From Mercurialis annua (taxonomy: Eukaryota > Streptophyta > Magnoliopsida > Malpighiales > Euphorbiaceae): a stretch of DNA of 64,000 nt. The notes under the pieces were generated by a model. The model had not been told where the DNA came from, ran no database searches, and saw only the letters and a list, made by a program, of their open reading frames with translations. Below are positions 24,039 through 38,600 of the stretch, piece by piece. The translations under genes and the position numbers were made by a program. Where the stretch lies: contig NC_065573.1 of NCBI RefSeq assembly GCF_937616625.2, positions 3,921,001-3,985,000 of the forward strand, in the 5' to 3' direction. Within the stretch, counting starts at the first letter, position 1; each line of letters starts with the position of its first letter.

Positions 24039-24421
24039 GGCTTAATTACTTAAAAACCACTCACCTTGAACTTTTTTTCCGTTTATACACTGACCTAGGA
24101 AAAAATTCATTTATACCCTGACGTATGCATTTATGTTTCACCTCTACCCTGAGGCACTAAATTAACCTCTTTTCATTAAAAAAAAGTTTAAAATAGTTCT
24201 TCATTTTTATACTAAGCTAATTAGAGTTTAATTAGAAATGAATTTTTCTCTAAATGAAGGACTATTTTAAACTTTTTTTTAAATGAAAAGAGGTTAATTT
24301 AGTGCCTCGGGGTAGAGGTGAAACATAAACACATACGTCAGGGTATAAATGAATTTTTTTCCTAGGTCAGGGTATAGACGAAAAAAAAGTTCAAGGTGGG
24401 TGATTTTTAAGTAATTAAGCC
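24039..24421. mobile_element. MITE 2, 383 bp foldback element, Mutator-like by its 9-bp TSD
   Basis: Almost entirely inverted repeat: arms of about 170 bp (starting GGCTTAATTACTTAAAAA) flank a centre of about 40 bp. The target duplication ACCAATTAA lies at 24030-24038 and 24422-24430, with the empty site in the left LTR near 14540. The transcript would fold into a long hairpin and is a possible small-RNA source. No coding capacity. Confidence 0.88.
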
Positions 24422-25926
24422 ACCAATTAAGCTTGCTAACACTTAGCAAGTAGCACCCCAAGTATATTTAATTATATCACCTCAAATAGAATCAATAAGA
24501 TTCAACATCTTTCAAGTATCAACTTGAAGCTAAAATAGTTCAACCGAATCCCTACATGACATATAACACCTTGTATGCCTTATATTACTTAATTCAAGTC
24601 AAACCACAACCTAAGATAAACTAACATTCTTTTAACAAGTTTTAAACCATCTTATAAACAATTTCAAGCCCTTAGTAACATGATCAAAACCATCCTAAGT
24701 AGGTATTTACAAAGCCAATACATTGATCAAATATTTAAATCAATAAATACCAAGGTAACCTTTTCAGATATTAAAATCTTTTCTTTGTAAAAATTTCTAG
24801 CAACACGATCCTTTCTAAAACAACAATATAATTCAATCAAACCACGTTTAACATATGTTCAATCCTTAAATAGCTATCTCAAATCACTCAATGTGATTAT
24901 TGTTATCAAACAACCTTTTTTATCTTTAAAAGAGGATTTCCAGATTTTACTTTGAAATCAAAACATAATTTTATCTCAAAAGTATTAATCAAACGATACT
25001 TAAATCCATTCACAAGATCCCCCCAATACACCCAAAGTACGTTTGATGTCTAAACAACCTAAGATTAGCTTTTAAGAAATTTCCAGATTTTTAAACAACA
25101 ATCAAAAACAGTTTTATAACCCAAAATCTTTAGCAATTCGATAAGTCTATCAATTGTAACATCAAAACCAAACCACCCAAAGTATAAATGAAATCCAAGA
25201 GACTAATATAACATCAAATTAAGATTTCCAGAGTTTATAATTCAAAGCAACACAGAAAATACAATCAAGTCACCCAAAGTATTGAATTAACACATCAACT
25301 AGCAAAATCTACAAATCATAATAAGGGTTTAGAGCCACTAACCTTTTGAAATAGATTAAGGACAACAATAAAGAGAAACTCAGAAAATATAGATCCAAAA
25401 TCAGCCTACAATCAATCCATATGATAGCTGATGAATTTATAATTGATAGGAATGATAAATAATGGATTAAACCATAAGGAGAGGATTAGAAATACTTACA
25501 ATCGATGAAAATAGGCTTAAGAATGATAGAGAATGACTAAGAGAAATGCTACTGCCGTTTTAGGGTTTTAGAGAAAGTGTAAAATCAGATTAGGTTGAAT
25601 TAGGTGAGTTTAAATAGAAATCAGCGAACTGAACAGTGCACGCGTCGCGCCCGCTACACCTCCATCGCGCCCGCGATACATGAATCGCGCCCGCGATTCA
25701 TGCATGTCGCGCCCGCGAAATGCTACTGCCTCCGATGAAAATTTGAGATTTTGAAATTGAAATTGAAAACGTTTCAATCTCCGAGACTACTTCTAATACA
25801 TCTTAAAACACATTTTAAAAGGTTTGGAACCTTCGAAACGCGAATCTAAGTGGTCGAACCACTCAAACGAACTCAAGGTACCGTTTAGGCTTAACGGAAC
25901 AAGTTAGAAAAATGCGGGGTGTTACA

Positions 25927-25931
25927 GTTTT
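25927..25931. other. Target site duplication of the chromovirus, right copy
   Basis: GTTTT directly after the LTR end, matching 13255-13259. Confidence 0.92.
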
Positions 25932-28900
25932 AGCAATTTAAATCCAACCGTTCCACCTTTTAAGCGATTTAAACCAAACAATTACAAACGTTACGAAACA
26001 AATCACAAAGATTTCACCTTTTTAGCAATTTAAGCCAATCGTTTGACCTTTTTAGCGATTTAAGCCAAACGTTTACAAACGTTACGAAACGAATCCAAAC
26101 GTTTCACCTTTTTAGCGATTTAAGCCAAACGTTTACAAACGTTACGAATACAATCCAAACGTTTCACCTTTTTAGCGATTTACGCCAAACATTTACAAAC
26201 GTTACTAAACTAATCCAACTGTTTAAAACGTTGCGAAACCCTTTTTAGAAATTTAGGCCAAACGTTTACAAATGTTACGAAACAAATCCAAGCGTTTCAC
26301 CTTTTCAGCAATTTAAAAGAAAAAATTTACAAACGTTACGAAACAAATCCAAACGTTTCACCTTTTTATCGATTTAAGCCAAACGTTTACAAACGTTAAG
26401 AAACAAAACCAAACGTTTCACCTTTTCAGCGATTTAAGTCAAACATTTACAGACGTAGCGAAACAAATCCAAACGTTTCACCTTTTTAGCGATTTCAGCC
26501 AAACATTTAAAACGTTACGAAACAAATCGAAACGTTTCACATTTTTAGCAATTTAAGCCAAACATTTGCACACATTACGAAACAAAACCAATCGTTTACA
26601 AACGTTACGAAACAAATCCAAACGTTTCACGTTTTTAGTAATTTAAGCCAAACGTTTACAAATGTTATGAAACTAATCTAAACGTTTTCCCGTTTTTAGC
26701 GATTTAAGCCGAATGTTTAGAAACGTTACGTAACAAAACCCAAGCTTTCACCTTTTTAGCTATTTAAGTCAAACGTTAACAAACGTTACAAAACAAAACC
26801 AAACGTTTAACCTTTTTAGCGATTTAAGTCAAACGTTTACAAACGTTACGAAACAAATCCAAACGTTTCACCTTTTGAGCGATTTAAGCCAATGTTTACA
26901 AATGCTACTAAACAAATACAAGCGTTTCACTTTTATAGCAATTTAAACCAAACGTTTACAAACGTTACGAAACAAAACCAAATGTTTCACCCTTTTAGCG
27001 TTTTACGCCAAACGTTTACAAACGTTATAAAACAAATCCAAACGTTTCCCCTTTTTAGAGATTTAAGCCAAACGTTTACAAAGGTTACGAAATAAATCCA
27101 AGCGTTTCACCTTTTTCGCGATTTAAGCCAAACGTTTACAAACGTTAACCAAACGTTTAAAACGTTACGAAACAAATCCAAACTTTCCCATATTTAGCAA
27201 TTTAAGCTAAACGTTTACAAACATTTATGAAACAAAACCAAACGTTTCACATTTTTAGCTATTTAAGCCAAACGTTAACAAACGCTACGAAACAAATCCA
27301 ATCGTTTACAAACGCTACTAAACAAATCCAATCGTTTACAAACGCTACGAAACAAATCCAAACATTTCACCTTTTTAGCAATTTAAGACAAACGTTACAA
27401 AACTAATCCAAACGTTTACCCATTTTTAGCGATTTAAGCCGAACGTTTACAAACGTTATGAAACAAAACCAAACGTTTCACATTTTTAGCTATTTAAGCC
27501 AAACGTTAACAAAGGTTACAAAATAAAACCAAACGTTGAACCTCTTTAGCGATTTAAGCCGAACGTTTACAAATGTTATGAAACAAATCCAAACGTTTCA
27601 TCTTTTTAGCTATTTAAGCCGAATGTTTACAAACGCTACGAAAAAAATACAAGTGCTTCACCTTTTTAGCAATTTAAACCAAACGTTTACAAACGTAACG
27701 AAATAAAACCAAATGTTTCACCTATTTAGTGTTTTAAGCAAAATGTTTACAAAGGTTACAAAACAAATCCAAACGTTTCACCTTTTTAGAGATTGAAGCC
27801 AAACATTTAGAAACGTTACGAAACAAATCCAAACGTTTCACCTTTTTAGCAATTTAAATCCAAACGTTTAACTTTTTTAGCGATTTAAGCCAAACGTTTA
27901 AAAATGTTACGAAACAAATCCAAACGTTTCACCTTTTTTGCAATTTAAGCCAAACGTTTTACCTTTTTAGTGATTTAAGCGAAATGTTTACAAACGTTTC
28001 AAAACAAATCCAAACGTTTCACCTTTTTAGTGATTTAAGCCAAACGTTTACAAACGTTACGAAACAAATCCAAGCATTTCACATTTTTAGCTATTTAAGC
28101 CAAAAGTTTTAAAACGTTAAGAAGCAAATCCAAGCAGTTCACCTTTTATCGATTTAAGCCAAACGTTTACAAACGTTACGAAACAAATCCGAACATTTCC
28201 GTTTTTTAGCGATTTCTGCCAAACGTTTACAAACGTTACGAAACAAATCCAAACGTTACGAAACAAAACAAAACGTTTACAAATGTTACGAAACAAATCC
28301 AAGCGTTTCACATTTTTAGCAATTCAAGCGAAACGTTTACATATGTTATGAAACAAATCCAAGTGTTCACCTTTTTAGAAATTAAAGCAAAACGTTTACA
28401 AACGTTGCGAAACAAATCCAAACGTTACACCTTCTTAGCGATTTAAGCCAAACGTTTACAAATGTTTCGAAACAAATCCAAAAGATTCACCTTTTTAGCG
28501 ATTTAAGCCAAACCTTTACAAAAGTTATGAAACAAATCCAAACGTTTCCCCTTTTTAGCAATTTAAGCCAAATGTTACAAACGTTGCGAAACAAATCCAA
28601 ACGTTTCCCCTTTTTAGCGAACGAAGCCAAACGTTTACAAATATTACGAAACAAATCCAAACATTACAAAACAAATCCAAACGTTTCGCCTTTTTAGCGA
28701 TTTAAGCCAAACGTTTACAAACGATACGAAAAAAATCTAAATGTTTCACCTTTTTAGCAATTTAATTCCAAACGTTTTGCCTTTTTAGCGATTTAAGCCA
28801 AACATTTACAAACGTTAAGAAACAAATCCAAACGTTTCACCTTTTTAGCGATTTAAGCCGAACGTGTCACCTTTTTAGCGATATAAGCCAAACGTTTACA

Positions 28901-31900
28901 AACGTTACGAAACAAATCCAAACGTTTTACCTTTTTAGCGATTTAAGTTAAACGTTTACAATCGTTACGAAAAAAATCCAAACGTTTCACCTTTTTAGCG
29001 ATTTAAGCAAAACGTTTACAAACGTTACGAAACTAATTCAAACGTTTAAAATGTAATGAAACCCTTTTCAGCAATTTTAGCCAAACGTTTACAAACGTTA
29101 CGAAACAAATCAAAACGTTTCACCTTTTTAGCGATTTAAAACAAACATTTACAAACATTACGAAACAAATCCAAACGTTTCACCATTTTAGCGATTTAAG
29201 CCAAATGTTTACAAACATAACGAAACGTTTCATCTTTTTAGCGATTTAAGCCAAACGATTATAAACGTTACGAAACAAATCCAAACGTTTCACATTTTTA
29301 GCGATTTAAACCAAATGTTTACAAACGTTACGAAACAAATCCAAGTGTTTCACCTTTTTAGTGATTTAAGCCAAATGTTTACAAACGTTACGAAACAAAT
29401 CCAAGCATTTCACATTTTTAGCGATTTAAGCCAAAAGTTTTAAAACGGTAAGAAGCAAATCCAAGCATTTCACCTTTTTAGCGATTTAAGCCAAACGTTT
29501 ACAAACGTTACGAAACAAATCCAAACGTTTCACCTTTTTAGCAATTTAAGCCAAACGTTAACGAACGTTACGAAACAAATCCGAACGTTTCCCCTTTTTG
29601 GCGATTTCAGCCAAACGTTTACAAACGTTACGAAACAAAACAAAACGTTTACAAATGTTACGAAACAAATCCAAGCGTTTCACATTTTTAGCAATTTCAG
29701 CAAAACATTTACATACGTTATGAAACAAATCCAAGTGTTCACCTTTTTACAAATTTAAGCAAAACGTTTACAAACGTTGCGGAACAAATTCAAACGTTTC
29801 ACCTTCTTAGCGATTTAAGTTGAATGTTAACAAACGTTAAGAATCCAAACGTTTCACATTTTTAGCGATTTAAACCAAACGTTTACAAACGCTACGAAAC
29901 AAATCCAAACGTTTCACCTTTTTAGCGATTTAAGCCAAATATTAACGAACCTTCAGAAATAAATCAAAACGTTTCACCTTTCTGGCGATTTAAGCCAATC
30001 GTTTACAAACGTTACGAAACAAAACCAAACATTATAAAACGTTACGAAACAAATCCAAAGGTTACCCATTTTTAGCGATAGCCAAACGTTTACGAACGTT
30101 ACGAAAAAAAAAACAAGTGTTTCACCTTTTTAGCAATTTAAGCCAAACGTTTACAAACATCACAAAAGAAATACAAGCGTTTCATCTTTTTAGCAATTTA
30201 AGCCAAACGTTTACAAACGTTACGAAACAAATCCAAGCGTTTCCCCTTTTTAGCAATTTAAGCCAAACGTTTACAAACGTTATGAAACAAATCCAAACAT
30301 TTCATCTATTTAGCGATATAAGCTAAACGAGTACAGACGTTACGAAACAAATCCAAACATTTCACCTTTTTAGCTATTTAAGCCAAACGTTAACAAACGT
30401 TACAAAACAAAACCAAACGTTGAACCTTTTTAGCGATTTACGCCTAACGTTTACAAACGTTGCGAAACAAATCTAAACGTTTCACCTTTTTAGCGATTTA
30501 AGCCAAATGTTTACAAACGCTACGAAACAAATACAAGTGTTTCACCTTTTTAGCAATTTAAACCAAACAATTACAAACATTACGAAAAAAACCAATTGTT
30601 TCATCTTTTTACCGTTTTAAGCCAAACGTTTACAAACGTTACAAAACAAATCCAAATGTTTCACCTTTTTAACAATATAAGGCAAACGTTTATAAACGTT
30701 AAAAAATTAATCTAAACGTTTCCTTGTTTTTGGCGATTTAAGCCGAACGTTTGCAAACGTTACGTAACAAAAGCAAATGTTTCACCTTTTTAGCTATTTA
30801 AGTCAAACATTAACATACGTTGAAAAACAAAACCGAACGTTGAACCTTTTTAGCGATATAAGCCGAATGTTTCCAGACGACGCGAAACAAATCCAAACGT
30901 TTCATCTTTTTAGCGATTTAAGCCAATTGTTTACCAACGCTACGAAACAAATACAAGCGTTTCACCTTTATAGCAATATAAGCCAAACGTTTACAAACGA
31001 TACAAAATAAAACCAAATGTTTCACCCTTTTAGCGTTTTTCGCCAAACGTTTACAAACGTTCAAAACAAATCCAAACGTTTCACTTTTTTAGAGATTTAA
31101 GCCAAACGTTTACAAACGTTACAAAACAAATCCAAACGTTTAACCGTTTTAGCGATTTTAAGCCAAACGTTTACAAATGTTACAAAACAAAACCAAACGT
31201 TTAAAACGTTTCGAAACAAATCCAAACGTTTCATATTTTTTGTAATTTAAGCTAAACGTTTACAAACATTACGAAACAAAACCAATCGTTTACAAACGTT
31301 ACGAAACAAATCCAAACGTTTCACCTTTTTAGCAATTTAAGAAAAATGTTTACAAACGTTACGAAACTAATCCAAACGTTTCCCCGTTTTTAGCGATTTA
31401 AGCTGAACGTTTACAAACGATACGAAACAAAACCAAACGTTTCACCTTTTTACCTATGTAAGCCAAACGTTAACAAACGTTACAAAACAAAACCAAACGT
31501 TGAACCTTTGTAGCGATTTAAGCCGAACGTTTAAAAACATAACGAAACAAATCCAAACGTTTCACCTTTTTAGCGATTTAAACCAAATGTTAACAAACGC
31601 AACGAAACAAATACAATTGTTCCAGCTTTTTAGCAATTTAAACCAAACGTTTACAAATGTTACGAAACAAAACCAAATGTTTCACCTTTTTAGCGTTTGA
31701 AGCCAAATGTTTACAAACGTTAGAAAACAAATCCAGAACTTTCACCTTTTTAGAGAATTAAGCCAAACGATTACAAACTTACGAAACAAATCTAAATGTT
31801 TCACCGTTTTAGCAATTTAAATTCAAACGTTCCAACTTTTTAGCGAATTAAGCCAAATGATTACAAACGTTACGAAACGAATCCAAACATTTCACCTTTT

Positions 31901-32730
31901 TAGCGATTTAAGGCAAACGTTTACAAATATTACAAAACAAATCCAAATGTTTCACCTTTTTAGCGATTTAAAACAAACGTTTACAAACGCTAGGAAACAA
32001 ATCCAAACGTTTCACCTTTTTAGCGAATTAAGCCAAACGTTTACAAACGTTAAGAAATAAAACCAAACGTTTCACCTTTTTAGCGATTTAAGCTAAACGT
32101 TTACAAACATTGCGAAACAAATCCAATCGTTTACAAACGGTACGAAACAAATCCAAACGTTTCACCTTTTTAGCAATTTAAGACAAACGTTTACAAACCT
32201 TACGAAACTAATCCAAACGTTCCCCGGTTTTTAGCGATTTAAGCCGAACGTTTACAAATGTTATGAAACAAAACCAAACGTTTCACCTTTTTAGCTATTT
32301 AAGCCAAACGTTAACAAACGTTACAAAATAAAACCAAACGTTGAACCTTTTTAGCGATTTAAGCCGAACATTTACAAATGTTACGAAACAAATCCAAACG
32401 TTTCATCTTTTTTGCGATTTAAGCCAAATGTTTACAAACGCTACGAAACAAATACAAGTGTTTCACCTTTTTTGCAATTTAAACCAAACGTTTACAAACG
32501 TTACGAAATAAAACCAAATGTTTCACCTATTTAGCGTTTTAAGACAAATGTTTACAAACGTTACAGAACAAATCAAAACGTTTCACCTTTTTAGAGATAT
32601 AAGCCAAACGTTTATAAATGTTACGAAACAAATCCAAACGTTTCACCTTTTTAGCAATTTTAATCCAAACGTTTAACTTTTTTAGCGATTTAAGGCAAAC
32701 GCTTAGAAACGTTACTAAACAAATCATAAA

Positions 32731-35671
32731 GATTTCACCTTTTTAGCAATTTAAGCCAATCGTTTGACCTTTTTAGCGATTTAAGCCAAACATTTACAAA
32801 CGTTACGAAACGAATCCAAATTTTTTACCTTTTTAGCTATTTAAGCCAAACTTTTACAAACGTTACGAATAAAATTTAAACGTTTCACCTATTTAGCGAT
32901 TTACGCCAAACATTAACAAACGTTGCAAAACTAATCCAAACGTTTAAAACGTTGCGAAACCCTTTTTAGCATTTTAGGCCAAACGTTTACAAACGTTACG
33001 AAACAAATCCAAACGTCTCACCTTTTTAGCGATTTAAGCCAAACATTTACAAACGTTACAAAACAAAACCAAACGTTTAAAACGTTACGAAACAAATCCA
33101 AACGTTTCATATTTTTAGTAATTTAAGCTAAACGTTTACAAACATTACGAAACAAAACCAATCGTTTACAAACGTTACGAAACAAATCCAAACGTTTCAC
33201 CTTTTTAGCAATTTAAGCCAAACGTTTACAAACGTTACGAAACTAATCCAAACGTTTTCCCGTTTTTAGGGATTTAAGCTGAATGTTTACAAACGTTACG
33301 AAACAAAACCAAATGTTTCACCTTTTTAGCTATGTAAGCCAAACGTTAACAAACGTTACAAATCAAAACCAAACATTGAATACGAAACAAATCTAAACGT
33401 TTCCCCTTTTTAGGCATTTACACCAAATGTTAACAAACGCAACGAAACAAATACAAGTGTTCCACCTTTTTAGCAATTTAAACCAAACGTTACGAAACAA
33501 ATCCAAATGTTTCACCATTTTAGTGTTTTAAGCCAAATGTTTACAAGCGTTAGAAAACAAAACCAAAACTTTCACCTTTTTAGAGATTTAAGCCAAACGT
33601 TTACAAATGTTACGAAACGAATCCAAATGTTTCACCGTTTTAGCAATTTAAATTTAAACGTTCCACCTTTTTAGCGATTTAAGCCAAACGATTACAAACG
33701 TTACGAAACAAATCACAAAGATTTCACCTTTTTAGCAATTTAAGCCAATCGTTTGACCTTTTTAGTGATTTAAGCCAAACGTTTACAAACGTTCCGAAAC
33801 AAATCCAAACGTTTCACCTTATTAGCGATTTAAGCCAAACGTTTACAAACGTTATGAATAAAATCGAAACGTTTCACCTTTTTAGTGATTTACGCCAAAC
33901 ATTTACAAACATTACGAAACTAATCCAAACGTTTAAAACGCTGCGAAACCCTTTTTAGCAATTTAGGCTAAACGTTTACAAACGTTACGAAACAAATCCA
34001 AACTTCTCACCTTTTTAGCAATTTAAAACAAACGTTTACAAACGTTAGGAAACAAATCTAAACGTTTCACCTTTTTAGCGATTTAAGCCTAACGTTTACA
34101 AACGTTAAGAAACAAAACCAAACGTTTCACCTTTTTAGAAATTCAAGCTAAACGTTTACAAACCTTGCGAAACAAATCCAATCGTTTACAAACGCTATGA
34201 AACAAATCCAAACATTTCACCGTTTTAGCAATTTATGACAAACGTTTACAAACGTTACAAAACTAATCCAAACGTTTCTCCATTTTTAGCGATTTAAGCC
34301 GAACGTTTACAAACATTATGAAACAAACCAAACGTTTCACCTTTTTAGCTATTTAAGCCAAACGTTAACAAACGTTACAAAATAAAACCAAACGTTGAAC
34401 CTTTTTAGAGATTTAAGCCGAACGTTTACAAATGTTACGAAACAAATCCAAACGTTTCATCTTTTTAGCGATTTAAGCCAAATGTTTACAAACGCTACGA
34501 AACAAATACAACCGTTTCACCTTTTTATCAATTTAAACCAAACGTTTAGAAACGTTACGAAATAAAACCATATGCTTCACCTATTTAGCGTTTTAAACCA
34601 AATGTTTACAAATGTTACAAAATAAATCCAAACGTTTCCCCTTTTTAGAGATTTAAACCCAAACGTTTATAAACGTTACGAAACAAATCCAAACGTTTCA
34701 CCTTTTTAGCAATTTTGATCGAAACGTTTAACTTTTTTAGCAATTTAAGCCAAACGATTACAAACGTTACGAAACAAATCATAAAGATTTCACCTTTTTA
34801 GCAATTTAAGCCAATCGTTTGACCTTTTTAGTGATTTAAGCCAAACGTTTACAAACGTTACGAAACGAATCCAAACGTTTCACCTTTTTAGCCATTTAAG
34901 CCAAACGTTTACAATTGTTACAAATAAAATCCAAACGTTTCACCTTTTTAGCGATTTACGCCAAACATTTACAAACGTTACGAAACTAATCCAAACGTTT
35001 AAAACGTTGCGAAACCCTTTTTAGCAATTTAGGCTAAACGTTTACAAACATTACGAAACAAAACCAATCATTTACAAACGTTACGAAACAAATCCAAACG
35101 TTTCACCTTTTTAGCAATTTAAGCCAAACGTTTACAAACGTTACGAAACTAATCCAAACGTTTCCCCGTTTTTAGGGATTTAAGTTGAACGCTTACAAAC
35201 GTTACGAAACAAAGCCAAACGTTTCACCTTTTTAGCTATGTTAGACAAACGTTAACAAACGTTACAAAACAAAACCAAACGTTGAACCTTTTTAGCGATT
35301 TAAACCGAACGTTTACAAACGTTACGAAACAAATCCAAACGTTTCACCTTTTTAGCGATTTTAGCCAAATGTTAATAAACGCAACGAAACAAATACAAGT
35401 GTTCCACCTTTTTAGCAATTTAAACCAAACGTTTCAAACGTTACGAAACAAAACCAAATGTTTCACCTTTTTAGCGTTTTAAGCCAAATGTTTACAAACG
35501 TTAGAAAACAAATCCAAAACTTTCACCTTTTTAGAGATTTAAGCCAAACGTTTACAAACGTTACGAAACGAGTCCAAATGTTTCACTGTTTTAGCAATTT
35601 TAATTCAAACGTTCCACCTTTTTAGCTATTTAAGTCAAACGATTACAAACGTTAAGAAACAAATCACAAAG
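32731..35671 (+). repeat. Higher-order repeat of about 0.9-1.07 kb, three tandem units
   Basis: A marker monomer with AAAGATTTCACC followed by CCAATCGTTTGACC occurs at 32731, 33720, 34786 and 35671, giving spacings of 989, 1066 and 885 bp. Neighbouring variants recur with it (AACGTTGCGAAACCC shortly after). The same marker is at 26010 and 42508. Confidence 0.65.
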
Positions 35672-38600
35672 ATTTCACCTTTTAGCAATTTAAACCAATC
35701 GTTTGACCTTTTTAGTGATTTAAGCCAAACGTTTACAAACGTTCCGAAACGAATCCAAACGTTTCACCTTTTTAGAGATTTAAGCCAAACGTTTACAAAC
35801 GATATGAATAAAATCCAAACGTTTCACCTTTTTAGCGATTTACGCCAAACATTTACAAACGTTACGAAACTAATCCAAATGTTTAAAACGTTGCGAAACC
35901 CTTTTTAGCAATTTAGGCCAAACGTTACGAACGTTACAAAACAAATCGAAACGTTTACAAACGTTACAAAACAAAACCAAACGTTTCACCTTTTTAGCGA
36001 TTTAAGCCAAACGTTTACAAACGTTAAGAAACAAAACCAAACGTTTCACCTTTTTAGCGATTTAAGCTAAACGTTTACAAACATTGTGAAACAAATCCAA
36101 TCGTTTACAAACGATATGAAACAAATCCAAAACATTTCACCGTTTTAGCAATTTATGACAAACGTTTACAAACGTTACGAAACTAATCCAAACGTTTCCC
36201 CGTTTTTAGAGATTTAAGCCGGACGTTTACAAACATTATGAAACAAAACCAAACGTTTCACCTTTTTAGCTATTTAAGCCAAACGTTAACAAACGTGACA
36301 AAATAAAACCAAACGTTGAACCTTTTTAGCGATTTAAGTCGAACGTTTACAATGTTACGAAACAAATCCAAACGTTTCATCTTTTTAGAGATTTAAGCCA
36401 AATGTTTACAAACGCTACGAAACAAATACAAGTGTTTCACCTTTTTAGCAATTTAAACCAAACCTTTACAAATGTTACGATATAAAACCAAATGTTTCAC
36501 CTGTTTAGCTTTTTAATCCAAATGTTTACAAACGTTACAAAACAAATCCAAGCCAAACGCTTATAAACGTGACGAATACGTTTCACCTTTTTAGCAATTT
36601 TAATCTAAACATTTAACTTTTTTAGCAATTTAAGCCAAACGTTTACAAATGTTACGAAACAAATCCAAATATTTCACCTTTTTAGCAATTTAAGCGAAAC
36701 GTTTCATCTTTTTAGCGATTTAAGCCAAATGTTTACAAACGTTACGAAACAAATCCAAACGTTTCACCTTTTTAGCGTTTTAAGCCAAACGTTTCAAACG
36801 TTACGAATCAAATCCAAACGTTTCACCTTTTTTGTGATTTACGCCAAACATTTACAAACGTTACGAAACTAATCCAAACGTTTAAAACGTTGTGAAACCC
36901 TTTTTAGGAATTTAAGACAAATGTTTACAAACGTTACGAAATAAATCCAAACGTTTCACCTTTTTAGCGATTTAAACCAAACGTTTACAAACATTACGAA
37001 ATAAAACCAAAAGTTTCACATTTTTAGCGATTTAAGCCAAAGATTTACAAACGTTACGAAAACAATCCAAATGTTTCACCTTTTTAGCAATATAAGCCAA
37101 ACGTTTAAAACGTTACGAAACAAATCCAAACGTTTCACCTTTTTAGCGATTTAAGCCAAACGGGTACAAACATTACGAAACAAATCCAAACGTTTCCCTT
37201 TTTTAGCGATTTTAGCAAAACGTTTACAAACGTTACGAAACAAATCCAAACGTTTCACATTATTAGCGATTGAAGCCACACGTTTACAAACGCTATGAAA
37301 CAAATCCAAACGTTCCACATATTTAGCAATTTAAGCCAAACGTTACGAAACAAAACCAAGCGTTTCACCTTTTTAGCAATTTAAACCAAACCTTTAGAAA
37401 CATAACGAAATAAATCGAAGCGTTTCACCTTTTTAGCAATTTAAGCCAAACGTTTCCAAACGTTACGAAACAAATCCAAACGTTTCACCTTTTTAGCAAT
37501 TTAAGATAAACGTTTACAAACGTTGCAAAACGAATCCAAACGTTTCACCTTTTTAACGATTTAAGTCAAAAGTTTACAAACGTTACGAAACAAATCCAAA
37601 CGTTTCACCTTTTTAGCCATTTAAGCCAAACGTTTACAAACATTACAAAAAAATCCAAACGTTTCATCTTTTTAGCGATTTAAGCCAAACGTTTACAAAT
37701 GTTTCGAAACAAATCCAAACGTTTTGCCTTTTAAGAAATTTAATCCAAACGTTTGCAATTGTTACGAAACAAATCCAAACGTTTAGAAACGTTACGAAAC
37801 AAAACCAAACGTTTAAAACGTTACGAAACAAATCCAAACGTTTCACATTTTTAGCGATTTAAGCCAAACCTTTACAAACGTTACGAAACAAAACCAAGCG
37901 TTTCACCTTTTTAGCAATTACGCCAAACGTTAACAAATGTTACGAAACAAATCCAAGCGATTCACCTTTTTAGCAATTTAAGCCAAACGTTTATAAACGT
38001 TCCGAAACAAATGCAAGCGATTCACCTTTTTAGTAATTTAGGCCAAACGTTAACAAACGTTAAGAAACAAATCCAAGCGTTTCACCTTTTAAGCAATTTA
38101 ATCCAAACGTTTACAAACGCTACAAAACAACTACAAACGTTTAACCTCTTTAGCGATTAAGCCGAACGTTTAAAAACGTTATGAAACAAAACCAAACATT
38201 TCACCTTTTCAGCAATTTAAGCCAAACATTTACTAACATTACGAAACAAATCCAAACATTTCTCCATTTTAGCGATTTAAGCCAAACGTTTAAAACGTTA
38301 CGAAACAAATACAAACATTTCACTTTTTTAGCGATTTATGCCAAACGTTTATAAACGCTACGAAATAAATCCAAAAGTTTCGTCTTTTTAGCAATTGAAG
38401 CAAAACGTTTACAAACGTTACTAAACAAATCCAAATGTTTCACCTTTTTAGCGATTTAAGCCAAACGTTTACAAACAATATGAAACAAAACCAAACATTA
38501 CGAAACAAAACCAAACGTTTACAAAAGTTATGAAACAAATCCATGCGTTTCACCTTTTTAGCAATTTAATCCAAACGTGTACAAACGTTACGAAACAAAT

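Larger units (their letters stand above)
13260..25926 (-). mobile_element. Tekay/Del-type Ty3-gypsy chromovirus, degenerate, 12.7 kb with nested insertions
   Basis: Complete element on the minus strand: 5' LTR (21501-25926), PBS, leader, gag-protease-RT-RNase H-integrase-chromodomain, polypurine tract, 3' LTR (13260-16087), with 5-bp GTTTT target duplications. Clade placement rests on RT, RNase H and integrase wording typical of Tekay/Del chromoviruses and on a C-terminal chromodomain. Without nested insertions (835 + 369 + 383 bp and their target duplications) the right LTR would be about 2816 bp, close to 2828 bp on the left. LTR divergence by eye is clearly higher than in the LARD, and the genes carry many stops and frame breaks, so the copy is old and not autonomous. 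Confidence 0.93.
21501..25926 (-). repeat. 5' LTR of the chromovirus, enlarged by nested insertions to 4426 bp
   Basis: Homologous end to end with 13260-16087. The first bases are TTTCACGACCC, so the terminal TG has become TT. It is interrupted by a solo LTR (21657-22491) and two MITEs (22520-22888, 24039-24421). It also has an about 29-bp local duplication (AGATATACTGAGATGATGAG, 23161-23220). The CpG-rich promoter repeat is at 25641-25720 and the TATA-like box at 25609-25616. The right end GTTACA is followed by the GTTTT target duplication. Confidence 0.92.
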
